DNA of 64,000 bases from an uncultured Polaribacter sp. (GCF_947503875.1 NZ_CANNFH010000005.1:335523-399522), one strand, 5' to 3'; counted from the first letter of the stretch, positions 44,599 to 53,546 are shown. Program-made: numbers and translations. The notes: a model not told the origin generated them from the letters alone.

Positions 44599-45045
44599 TT
44601 ATTTTTTATTTAAAATCATCGATTCAGAGTTTATACAATAGCGTAAGCCACTTGGTTCTGGTCCATCAGGAAAAACATGTCCTAAATGAGCATCGCAAGT
44701 ATTGCATAAAACTTCTACTCTTACCATACCAAAAGAAATGTCTTTGTGATATTTTATTGCATTTTCTTTAATAGGTTGGGTAAAACTTGGCCAACCAGAA
44801 CTAGAATCGAATTTTATGGTAGAATCAAATAGAGGAGTATTGCAACAAACACAATTGTATTGCCCTTCATCATAAATAGAACAGAGTTCTCCAGAATGTG
44901 GTCTTTCTGTGCCTTTAAGCCTAGTAATTCTAAATTGTTCTGGCGTTAATAATGCTTTCCAATCTGTTTCTGATTTTTCTATTATTTTGTCTGGAGTAGG
45001 ATTTCCCTTACTCGCAAAATGTATAACTTCTTTCCAAGTAATCAT
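44599..45045 (-). CDS. msrB: Peptide methionine (R)-S-oxide reductase MsrB
   Basis: 148-aa reductase of methionine-R-sulfoxide. Structural zinc site: Cys65 and Cys68 (NCVCCN) with a second pair in VLCNTCDAHLGHVF. The catalytic Cys is in LRYCINSESM. The substrate motif SSSGWPSFTQPI is present. First gene of the minus-strand block msrB-msrA-antitoxin-toxin-selO. A TAATTTTG box lies about 57 bases upstream. Confidence 0.95.
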   Translation of the reverse strand: MITWKEVIHFASKGNPTPDKIIEKSETDWKALLTPEQFRITRLKGTERPHSGELCSIYDEGQYNCVCCNTPLFDSTIKFDSSSGWPSFTQPIKENAIKYHKDISFGMVRVEVLCNTCDAHLGHVFPDGPEPSGLRYCINSESMILNKK

Positions 45046-45101
45046 AGTATGGTTTTATCTTGATGTTGTCTTTTTTAGACGAAAAACGCTTTAAATGCTT
45101 T

Positions 45102-45109
45102 CAAAATTA
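45102..45109 (-). promoter_or_regulatory. Putative -7 box for msrB block
   Basis: Minus-strand TAATTTTG, matching TAnnTTTG, 57 bases upstream of the msrB start. No convincing -33 element. Confidence 0.35.
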
Positions 45110-45185
45110 GTTTTTTACATTCTTTTTGAAATCAATACCTAAATTTACGACAAATATGAAAATAAAGTAAACCGTTTTAATTGTT

Positions 45186-45193
45186 TATTTTTG
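45186..45193 (+). promoter_or_regulatory. Putative -7 box for the HD-Pycsar gene
   Basis: TATTTTTG, a perfect TAnnTTTG match, 14 bases upstream of the ATG at 45208. No -33 TTG at the usual distance. The leader would be under 10 nt. Confidence 0.45.
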
Positions 45194-45207
45194 TTAAAAT
45201 TTACCCA

Positions 45208-46410
45208 ATGAGCACAGTAGCTAAAGAAGTAGAATTATATGTTTTATCACTTTTAAGTGAGCAATTACACGCCAAGTATTTATACCATAATTTGGCGCAT
45301 ACGCAAAGAGTAGTGGAGCATACTTTAGAGATTGCTGCAAGTATGGAGTTATCAGAAGAAACTAAAGAAAATTTAGAAATTGCAGCTTGGTTTCATGATG
45401 TGGGTTACACTGTTAGTTGTGATAATCATGAAGAGGAAAGTGTGAAAATTGCAACAGTTTTTTTAAAGAATAAAAATTTTAGTGAAGTACGCATTAAGGT
45501 TGTAGCAGACCTGATTTTGGCTACCAAGCTAAATGTTTTGCCTAAAAATAGTTTAGAAGAAATTATTAAAGATGCAGATGCAGCGCATTTGGCAAAAAAG
45601 CAATACATAAATTTGGCTTCGCTTTTAAGAGAAGAATGGGATCTTTCTGAGGGTAAAAAATATACAAACGCTGAATGGTTGGCTATGAATTTGTCTTTTC
45701 TAACCAATAAGCATCGTTATTACACAGATTTTGCTTTAAAAAATTGGAGTAAAGGAAAAGAGAAAAATTTAGCAAGATTATTAAAAGCTAAAAAGAATTT
45801 AAAAAAGGAAAGTAAAAAATTAAAACAGAAAAAGGTAGCCTTAGATTTAAAGAAAAATAAAAGTTCTGTGCCAGAAAGAGGTGTGGAAACTATGTTTAGA
45901 GTGGCGCTTAAAAACCACATGACTTTAAGTAATATTGCAGATACCAAAGCCAATATTTTACTCTCTGTAAATGCAATTATTGTTTCTTTGGCACTGTCTA
46001 GTTTATTGCCAAAATTAGATAATCCGTCAAACTCTCATTTACTTATACCTACCATGATTTTTATATTTTTTACGGTAACTTCTATTATTTTATCTATAAT
46101 TGCTACCAGGCCAAATGTAACCCAAGGGAAGTTTTCTAAAGAAGACGTAGCTAATAAAAAAGTAAATTTGTTATTTTTTGGTAATTTTCATCAAATGCAA
46201 CTGAAAGATTTTGAATGGGGTATTTCAGAAATGATGACTGACAAAGACTATTTGTACGGTTCGCTTACCAAAGATTTGTATTTTTTAGGCTTGGTATTAA
46301 ATAGAAAATATAAAATTTTAAGAATTACCTATGCTGTTTTTATGATTGGTATAATTGCTAGTGTAATTGCTTTTGGTGTTTCATTTAAATCGCAAGGTTT
46401 ACCAATTTAA
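45208..46410 (+). CDS. HD domain fused to Pycsar-type membrane effector
   Basis: 400-aa protein joining two parts. Residues about 20-135 are an HD phosphohydrolase domain: NLAHTQRVV (His31), AAWFHDVGYTVS (His63-Asp64), NHEEES and KDADAAH (Asp124), so the metal ligands are intact. A basic coiled linker (about 181-220) follows. Residues about 225-400 match the Pycsar effector region (DUF5706-like): the hallmark ADTKANILLSVNAI at 244-257, two hydrophobic helices (about 250-268 and 280-300) and a third near 373-393. In Pycsar defence, such effectors damage the membrane on sensing cCMP or cUMP, but no cyclase is nearby. The HD part could degrade a signal nucleotide. The gene ends in a 4-base overlap with its convergent neighbour. 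Confidence 0.85.
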   Translation: MSTVAKEVELYVLSLLSEQLHAKYLYHNLAHTQRVVEHTLEIAASMELSEETKENLEIAAWFHDVGYTVSCDNHEEESVKIATVFLKNKNFSEVRIKVVADLILATKLNVLPKNSLEEIIKDADAAHLAKKQYINLASLLREEWDLSEGKKYTNAEWLAMNLSFLTNKHRYYTDFALKNWSKGKEKNLARLLKAKKNLKKESKKLKQKKVALDLKKNKSSVPERGVETMFRVALKNHMTLSNIADTKANILLSVNAIIVSLALSSLLPKLDNPSNSHLLIPTMIFIFFTVTSIILSIIATRPNVTQGKFSKEDVANKKVNLLFFGNFHQMQLKDFEWGISEMMTDKDYLYGSLTKDLYFLGLVLNRKYKILRITYAVFMIGIIASVIAFGVSFKSQGLPI

Positions 46411-48794
46411 GCTTCAATTTCTTGTATTAAATCGTTTAAGGTAATTGCCTTTTTTTCGTCAAAGTCTTTCTGATAAATTACAGTTACACGTAATGCCTTT
46501 AAACCAGCAACACCTTGTAAATCCTCTAATTCTAAGAATTCAATTTTACCGAGTTGTTTTTTAGATTGTAAAAAATTAATGTACTTTATATACTCTAAAG
46601 CATCTTTATCTTGCGAATAAATGATAGCAATTTTACCGGGTTGTGTAACTCTTTCTGTTGTGCCTTTAACGTTGGCCTTATCAATTCGTTTCTTTATTAT
46701 TTCATAACGAATATTGTAAGCACCATCCACATCAAATTGTTTTTCATCCATCCTAAATTTAATTGCCATAGGATTGCTTTGTACCAATATTAAAGAGGCA
46801 ATTCTTAAAGGATGTTTTAAACTATCTTTTAAAGAAAATGCAATATTTTCCATTTCACAGATAGTTTGCAGCTGCCACAATCTTAAGTTATATAAATATA
46901 GCTCGTCAAAAGGTTTTTTATTAGCAATAGATTGGCCTATATATATATTAAACTCTACCCCATCTGTTTTGTAACGCTCAAAGTAATGAGGATACATTTC
47001 TTGCGCCTCTTTTTGTTTGGTATCTATATATTTTGCTAGTTTTTCATTAATTATAGTAACACTTTGCTCATATTCTTTACGTTTTTCATAGACTACTTGC
47101 AATTTGCTATCTAAACGTTGGGTGTATATAGTCACCTTTTTAGAAAGGTTTTTGTTGATGTTTTTTATATGCTTAAAAACTGGGTAAATTTCGCGTTGTA
47201 AAAAATCAAGAATAGTTATTTCATCACCTGCATTTAAACCGTTTTTAACCTCTTTTAAAAAGGTAGCAACCCTAAACATTAATTCGTTATATATAGGCAG
47301 TTTTTCTGTTTTACAGGCGTCTTTTAAAACACTTATAGCTAACGTTAATTGGGTTGTTAGATCTTCCTGAATAGCAATATTTCTTGCCAAAGAAGAACCT
47401 TTAATATCACTTTGCCCAAAAAGTGGATAAACATTATGAAATACAATTTCCTCTAAATTGGCATTTTCATTGGTTTGAGATTCTGCGTGAAATTTTTCTG
47501 CGGCTTCATAAAAGCGCCATTTTACAGAATTATGTATAGCTGTGTAGTTTTCTTGAATTGTAGCTTCTAAAACATTTTGCCTTTCTTCTGAAGTTCGTTT
47601 TACAGCAGCTTCAAATACAGGAATAATATCTTTTAGTTTGGTTATGTTTACAGAATTAAGATCATAAGCTGTTTGAGAAGCAATTTCTAAGAGCGCTAAA
47701 TCTTTATTTGTATTTGCTTTTATTGGAATTAAAATAATACAGGCAATACCAGCGTTATGTAGGTTTTTATAAAAGCTATTGTAATTCGAACCTTTCCCAT
47801 AAGCCTCAACATCTGCAATTACAAAGGTTTGCTGTTGTTTAAATACCTTTTCTAAGACGCTATTACAAAAATAGCCTGAGGAACAATCTATACTTTCTTC
47901 TGTACCTAAAATAATACTATTGGATCTATTTCCAATAGTTTCACAAAGCTTATGGTTGGTATTGTCAAAAATAGAATACCCAAGTTTTAAGTCTTTTAAA
48001 CTATAAAAATCTCTTAAGTTGTTTTGTAGTTTAGAAATTAATTGATCTCCGTCTCCAAGTAAATTTGCTTTTATAGCAGAGAGCGTTTCTTCGGAAGTAA
48101 CGTCAAATAAATTAATAATACCAAAGCCTTTAAAAATATAGCTATTTGGCGGGAATTTTTCTTTCCAAGCATTTATATCATCAAAATTATTAAGAAGGTT
48201 TTTAAAGTCTTCTTCTGTAATTTTGGGAGCATTTTTTGTGGGTGTAATTTCAGAGAAATCTGCATTAAAAGCAGCTCTGTAATACTTCATGGTTCCAGTT
48301 CTTTGGTCTGGAATATCAAAATAAAAAGGTCTTTTAATGTCTACAGTATACCCATAAACTCTGGCTAAAATAAAGGTACATGCTGTAATATACATGCCTT
48401 CGTCTTCAAAATTTCTAACCGAAAGCTCATAATCTTCTCCTGCATTATTTAATATATTTTGAAATCTTTGGGAAAACCGAAAAGAAGTAAAAGAAAATGG
48501 TATACTAGCTGCTTTAATTTCGTTTAATTGTAAAGCCTCTGGAAAAAGAGGATCTAAAATTAAATCTATTTTATCTTTATGTTTGTCTAATAAAGTATAA
48601 TCAGAAAAACCATCTTTAAACTCAGGATTATCTTCAAACAATTTAATCATCTCATTAGCAGCAGTGTAGTAAGGGTGATTTTTTAAAACAGGGTTTGCAT
48701 ATTTTTTAAAAAGATTATAAACTTTATTAAAAGATATATTAAGATGTAAAGGCAACTCTCTGTTTGAAACACTTTTACTTACAAAACTTTTCAT
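46407..48794 (-). CDS. Large GAF-like cytoplasmic protein of unknown function
   Basis: 795 aa from the ATG at 48794 (MKSFVSKSVSNREL); a TTG three codons upstream is less likely. No signal peptide and no clear enzyme motif. Residues about 260-390 resemble a GAF-like sensor fold (LGYSIFDNTNHKLCETIGNR, FVIADVEAYGKGSNYNSFYKNL, ACIILIPIKANTNKDLALLEI). The flanks are mostly helical; a long coiled region at about 540-615 precedes a C-terminal beta-rich part. I do not recognise a named family. It is convergent with the HD-Pycsar gene, with a 4-base overlap at the 3' ends. Confidence 0.75.
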   Translation of the reverse strand: MKSFVSKSVSNRELPLHLNISFNKVYNLFKKYANPVLKNHPYYTAANEMIKLFEDNPEFKDGFSDYTLLDKHKDKIDLILDPLFPEALQLNEIKAASIPFSFTSFRFSQRFQNILNNAGEDYELSVRNFEDEGMYITACTFILARVYGYTVDIKRPFYFDIPDQRTGTMKYYRAAFNADFSEITPTKNAPKITEEDFKNLLNNFDDINAWKEKFPPNSYIFKGFGIINLFDVTSEETLSAIKANLLGDGDQLISKLQNNLRDFYSLKDLKLGYSIFDNTNHKLCETIGNRSNSIILGTEESIDCSSGYFCNSVLEKVFKQQQTFVIADVEAYGKGSNYNSFYKNLHNAGIACIILIPIKANTNKDLALLEIASQTAYDLNSVNITKLKDIIPVFEAAVKRTSEERQNVLEATIQENYTAIHNSVKWRFYEAAEKFHAESQTNENANLEEIVFHNVYPLFGQSDIKGSSLARNIAIQEDLTTQLTLAISVLKDACKTEKLPIYNELMFRVATFLKEVKNGLNAGDEITILDFLQREIYPVFKHIKNINKNLSKKVTIYTQRLDSKLQVVYEKRKEYEQSVTIINEKLAKYIDTKQKEAQEMYPHYFERYKTDGVEFNIYIGQSIANKKPFDELYLYNLRLWQLQTICEMENIAFSLKDSLKHPLRIASLILVQSNPMAIKFRMDEKQFDVDGAYNIRYEIIKKRIDKANVKGTTERVTQPGKIAIIYSQDKDALEYIKYINFLQSKKQLGKIEFLELEDLQGVAGLKALRVTVIYQKDFDEKKAITLNDLIQEIEA

Positions 48795-48858
48795 GGGAGA
48801 CAATTTACAAAATACTAAGCTATTAGTCTTTTAAATAACACTAAGCTTACGTTAAAAC

Positions 48859-50169
48859 TTATTTCTGCCTAAAATAAATGGTAATGGGTACACCAGAAAA
48901 ATCGTAAATTTCTCTTAGTTTATTCTCTAAAAAACGTTTGTATGGGTCTCTTACATATTGTGGTAAATTACAGAAAAAAGCAAACTGCGGCGTTTGTGTT
49001 GGCAACTGCATACAGTATTTAATTTTTACAAATTTACCTTTTGTAGCTGGTGGTGGGTAGCTTTTTATCAAGTCTAACATGGCATCGTTTAGCTTGCTAG
49101 TTGGTATTTTCTTTTTTCTTTTTTCAAAAACTTCAACTGCAGTTTCTATAGCTTTAAACAAACGTTGTTTGGTTAATGCAGAAATAAAAACAATAGGCAC
49201 ATCTGTAAAAGGTTCTATTTGTTTTTTAACCATGGCTTCAAAATCACGCATTGTGTTGGTTTCTTTTTCAATTAAATCCCACTTATTAATCAAAACAACA
49301 ACACCTTTTCTGTTTTTTTCTGCTAACCAAAAAATATTTTGATCCTGCCCTTCAAAACCTCTAGTAGCATCTACCACTAAAACAATTACATCTGAATATT
49401 CAATAGAACGCACTGCACGCATTACAGAATAAAACTCTAAATCTTCTTTAACCTTAGATTTTTTACGGATTCCTGCAGTATCAACTAAATTGAAATCGAA
49501 ACCAAAACGATTGTATTTAGTATCAATAGAATCTCTTGTGGTACCAGCAATATTGGTAACTATGTTTCTATCTTCACCAATTAAAGCATTTATAAAAGAA
49601 GATTTTCCTGCGTTTGGTCTACCAACTACAGCAAATCTTGGTAATTCGTCTTTTTCTAAATCTACAGGTTCTGGTTCTGGCATTTTTATCACTAACGCGT
49701 CTAGTAAATCTCCTGTTCCACTTCCGTTTATTGAAGATATAGTATGGTAATCTCCCAAACCTAGGTTGTAAAACTCTACAGCATCTGCTTCTCGCATTGC
49801 ATTGTCTACCTTATTAACCGTAACAAAAATTGGTTTTTTTACTTTTCTAAGTAATTTGGCAACTTCAGCATCCATAGGTGTTATACCTTCTTCAACATCT
49901 ACCACAAACACAATAATATCTGCTTCTTCAATGGCTAAAGCTACTTGTTTTCTAATTTCTTCTTCAAAAATATCATCAGAACCAATAGCATAACCACCTG
50001 TATCTATCACAGAAAAATCTTTTCCATTCCAGTCAGATTTTCCATAATGTCTGTCTCTAGTAACACCACTTACAGAGTCTACAATTGCTTCTCTACGTTG
50101 TACTAATCTGTTAAAAAGTGTAGATTTACCAACATTTGGTCTTCCTACAATGGCAACAATACTATTCAT
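48859..50169 (-). CDS. der: GTPase Der (EngA)
   Basis: Double-G-domain GTPase that binds the 50S subunit during ribosome assembly. Two P-loops are present: [15 protein letters not shown] (G domain 1) and [17 protein letters not shown] (G domain 2), each with DTAG/DTGG switches and NKxD (NKVD, NKWD). The C-terminal KH-like domain ends in ...[11 protein letters not shown]. 436 aa, a normal length. The ATG at 50169 ([12 protein letters not shown]) is used; an upstream GTG would add non-conserved residues. A TATCTTTG box lies 18 bases upstream. Confidence 0.96.
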   Translation of the reverse strand: MNSIVAIVGRPNVGKSTLFNRLVQRREAIVDSVSGVTRDRHYGKSDWNGKDFSVIDTGGYAIGSDDIFEEEIRKQVALAIEEADIIVFVVDVEEGITPMDAEVAKLLRKVKKPIFVTVNKVDNAMREADAVEFYNLGLGDYHTISSINGSGTGDLLDALVIKMPEPEPVDLEKDELPRFAVVGRPNAGKSSFINALIGEDRNIVTNIAGTTRDSIDTKYNRFGFDFNLVDTAGIRKKSKVKEDLEFYSVMRAVRSIEYSDVIVLVVDATRGFEGQDQNIFWLAEKNRKGVVVLINKWDLIEKETNTMRDFEAMVKKQIEPFTDVPIVFISALTKQRLFKAIETAVEVFEKRKKKIPTSKLNDAMLDLIKSYPPPATKGKFVKIKYCMQLPTQTPQFAFFCNLPQYVRDPYKRFLENKLREIYDFSGVPITIYFRQK

Positions 50170-50186
50170 TTGGTTGAAATTTTTTG

Positions 50187-50194
50187 CAAAGATA
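50187..50194 (-). promoter_or_regulatory. Putative -7 box for der
   Basis: Minus-strand TATCTTTG, a TAnnTTTG match, 17 bases before the der ATG, which implies a leader of only about 10-13 nt. Confidence 0.5.
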
Positions 50195-50249
50195 CAATTA
50201 ACTGAACGATAAATTATTGTAAATTGAAACACTTCTAAATTCCGTATTT

Positions 50250-50768
50250 ATGAATGATGAAAAGCAACTTTTAATTGAAAAAAGAAATAGCGAATTGTTT
50301 TTAAGACCAAGATTTTCTATTGATTTACAAGAAGATCATCAACAATTATTAAATAGGTTTCAATCGGTTTTACAAAGCGGTGCAAATACTTTTCGAGGGA
50401 AGGTTGTTGATGGGCATGTTTTTATATCGGTTCCCAAAAATAAAGAACATTTTTGGTCTCCTCAATTGCATTTAGAATTTTTAGAAAAAGAAAATAATAC
50501 AACAGAGTTAAAAGGGCTTTTTGGTCCTAAACCACAAGTTTGGACGCTTTTTATGTTCGTTCATTTTGCAGTTGCTATTGCTTTTCTTGGTTTCTGTGTG
50601 ATGTTGTATTCTAAACTGTCTTTAAAAGAATCATTTGTTTTTCCTATAATTATGATGGTAGTTTTACCCTTAATTTGGTTTTTACTTTATTTTTTAGGAA
50701 AAATAGGGAAAGATACTGGTACCCCCCAAATGAAGCAATTGCACGAATTTATGATAGCTAATATTTAG
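50250..50768 (+). CDS. Small membrane protein, unknown
   Basis: 172-aa protein of unknown function: a soluble N-terminal half (FLRPRFSIDLQEDHQQLLNRFQ; KVVDGHVFISVPKNKEHFWSPQLHLEFLEKE) and two hydrophobic helices near residues 95-117 (WTLFMFVHFAVAIAFLGFCV) and 125-150 (FPIIMMVVLPLIWFLLYFL). Similar proteins in flavobacteria are sometimes labelled 'GTP-binding protein', but I see no P-loop. Divergent from der, convergent with era across a structured repeat. Confidence 0.75.
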   Translation: MNDEKQLLIEKRNSELFLRPRFSIDLQEDHQQLLNRFQSVLQSGANTFRGKVVDGHVFISVPKNKEHFWSPQLHLEFLEKENNTTELKGLFGPKPQVWTLFMFVHFAVAIAFLGFCVMLYSKLSLKESFVFPIIMMVVLPLIWFLLYFLGKIGKDTGTPQMKQLHEFMIANI

Positions 50769-50794
50769 GCTTTTTTAGAGAATGAGTAAGCGCG

Positions 50795-50884
50795 TTAGGG
50801 ATTGAAATGGCATCCTTTTTGGCTTTTTTGCCAAAAAGATACAATGGAAAGCCCGTTAAAACCTGCCTACCGCAGGCAGGCGCC
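50795..50884. repeat. Structured REP-like element, copy B
   Basis: Ninety-base element in the convergent gap between the small membrane protein and era. It starts TTAGGGATTG, has a hairpin at 50815-50838 (CTTTTTGGC/GCCAAAAAG, six-base loop), then GGAAAGCCCGTTAAAACC and the palindrome CCTGCC-n7-GGCAGG followed by CGCC. The same order and the same outer sequences appear, inverted, at 1260-1354. Confidence 0.75.
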
Positions 50885-50894
50885 TTAAAAAAAA

Positions 50895-51779
50895 TTACTT
50901 CTGATTGTAACCAAAACGTTTCAATTGGTTTTTATCACTTCGCCAATTTTTATTCACTTTAGCAAAAAGTTCTATAAATACTTTTTTCTCAAAGAATTTT
51001 TCTAAATCTTTTCTGGCCTCTGCGCCAACTCTTTTAATGGCCGTTCCTTTATGCCCAATAATAATGCCTTTTTGAGTGTCTCTTTCTACCATAATTACAG
51101 AGCGAATACTTACAATATTCTCTTCCTCTATAAATTCTTCGGTTTCTACTTCTACAGAATAAGGGATTTCTTTTTTGTAATGCATTAGAATTTTTTCTCT
51201 AATTTTTTCGTTTACAAAAAAGCGCTCGGGTTTATCTGTTAATTGGTCTTTAGGATAAAAAGCTGGTCCTTCTGGTAATAAAGCTTTTATTTTATCAAAA
51301 ACTGCAGATACATTAAAGCCTTCTATCGCAGAAATTACAAAAACATCTGCATTGGGTACTTTGTTTTTCCAATATTCAATTTTTTCCTCAACTTGTTCTT
51401 GAGACGACTTGTCAATTTTATTTAATAAAAGAATAATAGGGATTTCACTATGAATTATTCGGTTGAAGAACGCCTCATTTTTTAATTCTTTTTCGCCAAC
51501 TTCTACCATATAGATTAAAATATCGGCATCTTCAAAGGCAGATTTTACAAAATCCATCATAGAAGATTGCAACTCATAGGCTGGTTTTATAATTCCAGGT
51601 GTGTCAGAAAATACAATTTGATGATTTTCATCATTTACAATACCTAAAATACGATGTCTTGTGGTTTGCGCTTTTGGCGTAATAATGGATAGTTTTTCGC
51701 CTACCAAGGCATTCATTAAAGTTGATTTACCAACATTAGGATTACCAATAATATTTACAAAACCTGCTTTATGTGTCAT
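50895..51779 (-). CDS. era: GTPase Era
   Basis: GTPase that binds the 3' end of 16S rRNA during 30S maturation. The G domain has [16 protein letters not shown], the switch SDTPGI and NKID; the C-terminal KH domain is complete (IIGHKGTAIKRVGAEARKDLEKFF, ELFAKVNKNWRSDKNQLKRFGY). 294 aa, typical. A TACCTTTG box ends five bases before the ATG, so the mRNA may be leaderless. Confidence 0.96.
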   Translation of the reverse strand: MTHKAGFVNIIGNPNVGKSTLMNALVGEKLSIITPKAQTTRHRILGIVNDENHQIVFSDTPGIIKPAYELQSSMMDFVKSAFEDADILIYMVEVGEKELKNEAFFNRIIHSEIPIILLLNKIDKSSQEQVEEKIEYWKNKVPNADVFVISAIEGFNVSAVFDKIKALLPEGPAFYPKDQLTDKPERFFVNEKIREKILMHYKKEIPYSVEVETEEFIEEENIVSIRSVIMVERDTQKGIIIGHKGTAIKRVGAEARKDLEKFFEKKVFIELFAKVNKNWRSDKNQLKRFGYNQK

Positions 51780-51783
51780 GCTG

Positions 51784-51791
51784 CAAAGGTA
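51784..51791 (-). promoter_or_regulatory. -7 box abutting the era start codon
   Basis: Minus-strand TACCTTTG, matching TAnnTTTG, ending 4 bases before the era ATG at 51779. If used, transcription would start at or inside the start codon region. No -33 TTG was seen. Confidence 0.45.
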
Positions 51792-52029
51792 GTGAGATTT
51801 TTAAGTAGATTAAGGTATAGTTGAACGAAAAATAAATGAAATAGCTTGTGATTTATATTTGATAGTAAAAATTAAAAATTAGTAAGCAAAGCCAATGATA
51901 CATATAAAGTACAGCGAAAAGACAAAAGAAATAAGTTAAAGCATATTAAAAATATTTAGGAGATGGTAAACCTTTAACAAAACATATTTTAGCTATAAAT
52001 TTTTATGAATGGTTAGACTTCATAAACAG

Positions 52030-53136
52030 TTATTTGTTTTTTAAATACTCTCTTGGTGTACAATTTTCATACTTCTTAAAAATAGAGAAGAAATTTGATC
52101 TAGAGTTAAAACCAGCTTTTTTTGCTACATAATCTAAATTATAGGTAAGCTTAGTTTCTTTTAATATTTTTTTAGCAAAATCCAATCTCACTTTATTCTT
52201 TATATCAATGTAACTTGTATTTTCTGATTTTAAATAGGCTCTAATTAAATAATCGGGATAATTAATTAAAGCAGCGAAGTCATTAAAATTATTTTTAGGA
52301 TCAGTAAAAAATGAATGATTTTCTTGAATCTTTTCTAGTCTTAGTTTTATCCTTTTTTTATGATCATCTTTAATCATTGTTTGAGTTCTTGAATAAACAT
52401 AAGGTGACTCTCCTAAATAAGATTTTCTCATTTTTTTATAACTTAAATAAAGCTCTGGAGATTTAATAAATTCAAAAATAAGCACAAATAATAAAACAAG
52501 ATCTACAGCTATAATTACTTTAATTATTATTGAATTGTAAATGCCTTGAGACATAATTAAGAGCAAATGCAGAGAGTATAATAAAATTATAGCAATCATA
52601 ATTTTTGTTACCCTTTTTAATTTTACAACCTTTTTGCATTTTTTTTCTTTTTTTAAAAGAAAAAAAGAAATTATAAAGTAGCTTAATAAATGAATAAATC
52701 GAATAGTATAATTAGTTTGAGAGCTAAAGAATATATTTACATTAATTCCTGCCTGTATTGCTGGATTTTGATAGATACTACCAACAATTTGCATTTTATC
52801 TGCCCAAGGACTCAAGGTATATTTAGATATCGCAATAATTTGAATGACAAACGGTATCAAGTGAAATAAGTGTTTCTTTTTAAACTCAAAACGATCATTT
52901 ATAGCTATTTTAATAAAAAAATAAAAACTTGGCCCTGCCAATAGATATAGTGGTGTGCAATGGTTAAATAATATAGTTTTTAGTATGCTATATCCTGAAG
53001 AGTTAACTGATGTATGCGCTATGGCATATAACAGAAAAATACCTACCGAGGTGCTTAAAAGTCTAATTTTTAAATTTTTATATTTTCTCGAAAAAATATA
53101 AAGACACAAGAATAGTGCCAATATTAGAAATTCCAT
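52030..53136 (-). CDS. AraC-family regulator with N-terminal membrane domain
   Basis: 368-aa transcription factor. Residues 1 to about 235 are seven or so hydrophobic helices (MEFLILALFLCLYIFSRKY, LLYAIAHTSVNSSGY, LYLLAGPSFYFFIKIAI, IHLLSYFIISFFLLK, MIAIILLYSLHLLLIM, KVIIAVDLVLLFVLIFEF); residues about 265-368 are a C-terminal AraC DNA-binding domain (INYPDYLIRAYLKSENTSYIDIKNKVRLDFAKKIL, LDYVAKKAGFNSRSNFFSIFKKYENCTPREYLKNK). The membrane part could sense an extracellular cue. It is divergent from the giant surface protein gene (410 bases) and is a plausible regulator of it, as inference. Confidence 0.87.
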   Translation of the reverse strand: MEFLILALFLCLYIFSRKYKNLKIRLLSTSVGIFLLYAIAHTSVNSSGYSILKTILFNHCTPLYLLAGPSFYFFIKIAINDRFEFKKKHLFHLIPFVIQIIAISKYTLSPWADKMQIVGSIYQNPAIQAGINVNIFFSSQTNYTIRFIHLLSYFIISFFLLKKEKKCKKVVKLKRVTKIMIAIILLYSLHLLLIMSQGIYNSIIIKVIIAVDLVLLFVLIFEFIKSPELYLSYKKMRKSYLGESPYVYSRTQTMIKDDHKKRIKLRLEKIQENHSFFTDPKNNFNDFAALINYPDYLIRAYLKSENTSYIDIKNKVRLDFAKKILKETKLTYNLDYVAKKAGFNSRSNFFSIFKKYENCTPREYLKNK

Positions 53137-53165
53137 TAGTTACTGTATTGGGGGATTATAGGTTG

Positions 53166-53193
53166 CAAAAGTAGTACTTTTTTTTAAAAACAA
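53166..53193 (-). promoter_or_regulatory. Promoter for AraC-family regulator
   Basis: Minus-strand TTG (53191-53193), 17-base spacer, then TACTTTTG (53166-53173). Full match to the Bacteroidota consensus; the start codon is 30 bases downstream of the -7 box. Confidence 0.6.
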
Positions 53194-53546
53194 GAGTACT
53201 GTTTATTAAAAAAAGTATTACTAGCTCATACAAACTAGTGCACACTGTTGTGTGGAATTGTTATTTTGCTTGTTAATTGTCTTTTAAGAAGAAAAATCGT
53301 TTTCGCAATGCTTCTATTAAAGTATGTTTTTTTAAAAAAAGAATTACAAAAATTTCAATTAGAAAAAAGCAATAGTGTTTGCAAGAAAAAGAAATGTTGT
53401 TAAGTAAAATGCAAAAATGTTTACAAATAAATCCAACAAACTGTAACATTATTTTAGGTAATCGAATTCCTATAAAACTAAAAAAATCGAACAAAATTTA
53501 ATTATAACCCGGATTACTAAGAATATAATCACCATAGAAATAAATT
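53194..53546. other. Divergent intergenic region before the giant gene
   Basis: About 350 bases of A/T-rich DNA with no convincing gene. It holds a weak inverted repeat (ACTAG at 53220 and CTAGT at 53235), and an incomplete TAnnTTTG-like TATTTTG near 53262. No strong promoter for the giant gene was found by eye, although it must lie here. The minus-strand reading frame at 53273-53494 looks spurious. Confidence 0.5.

Noticed and set aside
45208..48794. A complete Pycsar or CBASS defence operon
   Set aside because: No pyrimidine or CD-NTase cyclase motif was found in the window; only the effector-type membrane domain is present.
53273..53494. Minus-strand frame of 73 codons in the divergent gap
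   Set aside because: Phe/Ile/Lys-rich product typical of translated A/T-rich noncoding DNA; no family motif and no promoter or RBS.
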